This document shows positions 60,306-64,000 of a stretch of 64,000 nucleotides of DNA, one piece after another. The translations under genes were made by a program, and so were the position numbers. Below the pieces are notes generated by a model. That model was not told the origin of the DNA, did no database searches, and was given only the letters and a program-made list of their open reading frames with translations. The DNA comes from Penelope pileata. Its lineage: Eukaryota; Chordata; Aves; Galliformes; Cracidae. Position 1 is the stretch's first letter. Each line of letters begins with the position of its first letter. The stretch lies in assembly GCA_013396635.1 (NCBI GenBank), contig WBMW01005300.1, forward strand, positions 132,718 through 196,717, read 5' to 3'.

Positions 60306-63300
60306 AATATGAAGTCGTCAATAATATACGTGTATATTGTATCTTCATCTTGCTGCCAAAATGTTAATTTTTTCCTGTTTTCATTAAGAAACACAGGAAA
60401 TAGCATGCAGTACTTTATTGATGGTAATGCTTCTATTTCTACGTTTTTAGTTTAGACCTTGTTAGTATTTTCTTTCTAAGTGTCTGTTAATTGACTTGGT
60501 TACTGTTCAGGGTTTGACTGGCTGACTTCGATCATGATATCTCTTCCTTGCAGCAATATTGCATAATGTTAAAGGAAAAGCAGTTCTGGCCATCTGTCAG
60601 TGCCTACCAGAGCCATATGTAGCAGCTGTAAGCAGCAGTATTTTCCTCCCTTCCTTATGTCCAAGCAGGCGTAGTGACCTATTCATATCCTTCTGCTAAA
60701 TATAATTGAAAATTACGAATTTGCTATCAGAATAATTTAATCTTGATCATCTTATTCTTTCATGCATAACTTCTTATTTTTTTTCTATGAATACTGTTTT
60801 TGGAATTATCTTTAAACTTACGCCGTGTTTGGCTTTTTTGACTGGAAGAGATTAAGATTTGAGTACTGAGGGGAAATCAGCATAACTTGTGCATTTGGTC
60901 ATGATGAGGACTGAGCGGGAATGCCAGTTTTGTTTGTGCTTGGGAGTCATACCCCTTCCCCCAACTTCTTTCCTTTTCTTTTAGCCATATGTTCCATATT
61001 TTGCTTTGTTTGTTTCCCTAGCTCGCTGTTCCTGTTTTCCAGAGAAGGTTCCCTTTTCCCTCACACCCTTTTTTCTTCCGTACATTTTTTCAGCCTTATT
61101 CTCTCTCGGCGTAATTCTTTCCCTTCCCTTCATTACTTGTGCAGGCTGCTTGCACAGACGCATAACTTGTGACTAATGAGTAATGACAAAGAAGCCACAG
61201 ATGCATGTGAGTGATTAGGGCACTGGCAGAGGACAGCCACTGAAGTGGGAAGCTCCTCTAGAGTAAGTGGCCCTTAAAGTAATGAGGGAACCCAGCTCAA
61301 TTATAAAACAAACAGAAATCTGTTTCTCTTGCATCCTTCCCAGCCCACCACCTCATTCTTAGAAGCAGCATCATTTTCTTCATCCTGCCAGCCTTGTGTC
61401 CTTCAGTATTTAAAAACTTGTCTGCAATTCTTAGTCAAATGAACAGTTGGCAGCTGCCAGAGTATTCTTGATACCTTCTCTTTCCTTGTGTTCCCTCTAC
61501 CACTGGCTGTGGAGCTTCTGTTTTTACAGCCGGAGCAGTGACCTTTCTCTTCTAGCAGTGTTCGTTGGGCTCCAGTCTCCCTTGGAAATGGCTCCTTAAA
61601 ACAGAATGAAGTAGAGATCTGGTGTTTGCTGCCTGCTTATTTTAAGTCAGTGAATTCAGGCCTCTAATTCCTTATGTTGAGCTTTTCTGGCATTCAGGCT
61701 GGGAAGAGTGGGGAGATAGGAAAGCTATTGACAGTAGACATCAAAATATATATGGAAAAAAAAATAATTCAGGCAAGTTTTCATCTTTGAATTAGCTGTT
61801 AGTGGTTTTTAAGTGGATTAGCATTGCAAAATTAAATTTTTCTGAAATTAATCCTTTATATCGTGAAAGGAGAAGTATTGACCCTTAGGGAATACTCTTG
61901 AAGCCATTGGTGAGCATGGTGTATGCTGCAGGCTCAAATTGTTACATTGTTACTTTGCTACCTGTCTGCCATAGAAATAAATAAACAAGTAATCAAAACA
62001 AAGAAACAACCATAATAATTGCAAGGACTTCAACTGTTTTCCTAAAGTTTGTGAAGGAATGACAGTGATAGTGGCAAGACACAAGGTTCTGTGAAATGCA
62101 CAATGTGAACAGGTCATTATTTTTCATTTCTTATTGCTTTTTCCTGGTCCTTTACTAATGGTAACTTTTCTAAAATAGAAGTTCTGAGCTGAGCTTTTTC
62201 TTCCAACAAGTTGGAGGAAGTAATTTGTATTTTTGTGTTTTTAATCTTCTTTTAAACTCCAAAAATAGATGCTGTCTGAATATCATGACTTGTGATTTCT
62301 GCTGTTGTAGCTGTTGATGTGGAATGACCAACACTGGGCAGACTCATCTCTGATGCATGCCTGTAATTGATCTTAGTGGGGATGAGCAGGATGTAACACG
62401 TCTTTATTTTACTTCAGATTTTATTCCCCCCCAGTATCCGTTTATATATTGCTGCTGAAAAAGCAGAGGTAGCTAGCAGTTGAGTTCTGTTGGCCAGGTA
62501 GTGGTGTACGCCATGAAGTCTGAGGTGGTTAAACTTGTTAAATACAACAACGTGTGGTTTCCTGAGAAGTCAATGTTCAGTCTAAGGAGTAAGCAGGGGC
62601 TTATATAACGAAATTGTCCGCTGCAATGACTAAGGCTGATAGTGACTGCCAGAGGAAGAGCTGAAAGTTCAAGGAAAGCGTTTGTTAGGCGAGTTCGGTA
62701 GACTGAGAAAACACCTTGAGCATTTATGTTCTGGATTCACGTGCTGTGAACAGTACAAAAGGAGATGAAAAGAAATTTTTAATGGTAACAGCAGTGTCCT
62801 TAACTTTTTAAGAGCCTGTGAAAAGTAGTAGGTGAGTGGTAGGAGGGGCTATCATTTCTCACTTTTTTTTTTTTTGAAATTACATTGTTAATAATTAATA
62901 CTCAAGCTTTTGCTGTATTCCCGTAAACCTTTCTGTGAAAGCCTTAGTATCGTACGGCTGTGATTGCATGGACACTTCAGGCTGACATAAATACACGTCA
63001 CTTCTGAGTGGGCAGCTCCCTTGGCGTGCTGCTGTGGGCTCCAGGGATCAGAAGCCTGCTTTGTGTGCTTCAAGTGCTCAGGGAAATGCAGCCGAAGAGA
63101 AGTAGTGTTCCCCAGTAAATTAACATCTGCCTGAAAATAAGTTTCTCAGTTTGCTTTTAATAACTGCTACATTACAAGATGACAAATTGCTCCCCCTCCC
63201 CCCTTTCAGCAGCTGTGGAAGGCTAAGAAATATATTACACTAATATCTCCTCATCAGGGTAATCCAGGGTGGCAGATTTCCTTTGTTCTGGCCTCTGCTT

Positions 63301-64000
63301 GTTAGATTTTTCCTTTAGCTTTTCAAGGTCTGAGCTTTACGTTTTGAAAAATCCTGGTGTGATCATATGGTGTAATAGGTGAAGAGAGTCTGTATAAATC
63401 CATTTTCTTCTAATATGAGGGAAAATTGCACGGCACAAAAGAATGGATTTAGTATGCTGTTGTATTTTACTTCGTTTTCATTGCAATGCCATCCATTTGG
63501 TGCCTTTTTCAGCTCCTTCACTGCAGAGAGCACTCTGGTTTATCTGGTAGCTGGGACAGAGTGGGTTTGGTTAAGCTGTTGCCTTCTTAAAGTGCAAAAT
63601 CAAAGTGTGTTTCTGGATAGTAAGAAAATAGGTTGTAACTTGTGGCTGGGATGACAGCAGATGCCCCGTTACAGTTTTAGGTTTTCTCCTGTAGGGATGG
63701 CAACAGAGCAGCCTTCCTGCTGGGCTGGCCGTGCTTAATTGATTAATCTAGTTAGATTGTCAGGCTTAGAAAAATACTGAAAAGATTCAGCACCACAGAA
63801 AACATTGTGGTCATGAAAAGATGTACTCTCATCATTTGGGTGCTGAGGGAAACTGCAGAAAATCTTTCTGTTTAACAAAAGGCAATGAATAAAAATAAAT
63901 TGCTTTTGAAAATTGTGTTCTTAAAATGAGACTGAAGAAATAAAGGTGTTGTTTTCCTTCTGACTTAACTGAGAAGATTCCCAAAACCAGAGGATGGCTC
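60306..64000. other. Non-coding stretch to the end of the window
   Basis: T-leaning single-copy-looking DNA continuing the character of 49-59 kb. It contains a T13 run at 62863-62875. Short open frames (91 codons or fewer) do not resemble known proteins. Probably more of the same intron or intergenic region. Confidence 0.6.
63786..63803 (+). promoter_or_regulatory. REST/NRSE-like motif, candidate
   Basis: TTCAGCACCACAGAAAAC matches the first eleven bases of the REST site and four of the next seven. The right half is degraded. Motif match only. Confidence 0.15.

Overview
The window looks like a piece of a bird nuclear genome. It is largely CpG-poor and AT-leaning, with few repeats. All six interspersed repeats I can name as LINEs are 3' fragments of CR1, the dominant LINE of birds, several ending in the diagnostic octamer tail (ATTCTGTG)n. 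There is also one LTR of the type widespread in avian ERVL-like endogenous retroviruses. The species cannot be fixed from the sequence.

I recognise no protein-coding exon of a known host gene. The open frames present are short (199 codons at most), lack known domains, and behave like chance frames. The window is best read as intergenic and/or intronic DNA around one probable promoter.

Layout. 1-10.8 kb: AT-rich non-coding DNA with an AT-only block at 4.4 kb. 10.8-13.5 kb: a CR1 fragment, then a 518-bp solo LTR with a perfect 5-bp target duplication. 15.36-16.76 kb: two ~137-bp direct repeats about 93% identical and 1.27 kb apart, of no family I know. 17-37 kb: non-coding DNA with two more plus-strand CR1 tails and several motif-rich AT blocks that could be conserved regulatory elements. 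37.4-48 kb: two minus-strand CR1 tails and the densest set of homeodomain-type (TAATTA) motif blocks. 48.02-48.97 kb: the only CpG island, interrupted by a 302-base assembly gap, which probably hides a promoter and first exon. 49-64 kb: T- and G-leaning DNA by eye, compatible with a long first intron of a plus-strand gene, with a 0.67-kb CR1 copy keeping the damaged C-terminal end of its reverse-transcriptase ORF.

The most useful leads are the gapped CpG island, the unexplained direct-repeat pair, the dated-looking solo LTR, and the motif-rich blocks at 23.7, 27.6, 40.5-41.3, 42.5 and 45.2 kb. I found no CRISPR array, tRNA, rRNA or confident small RNA gene, and nothing that amounts to a new multi-gene system.
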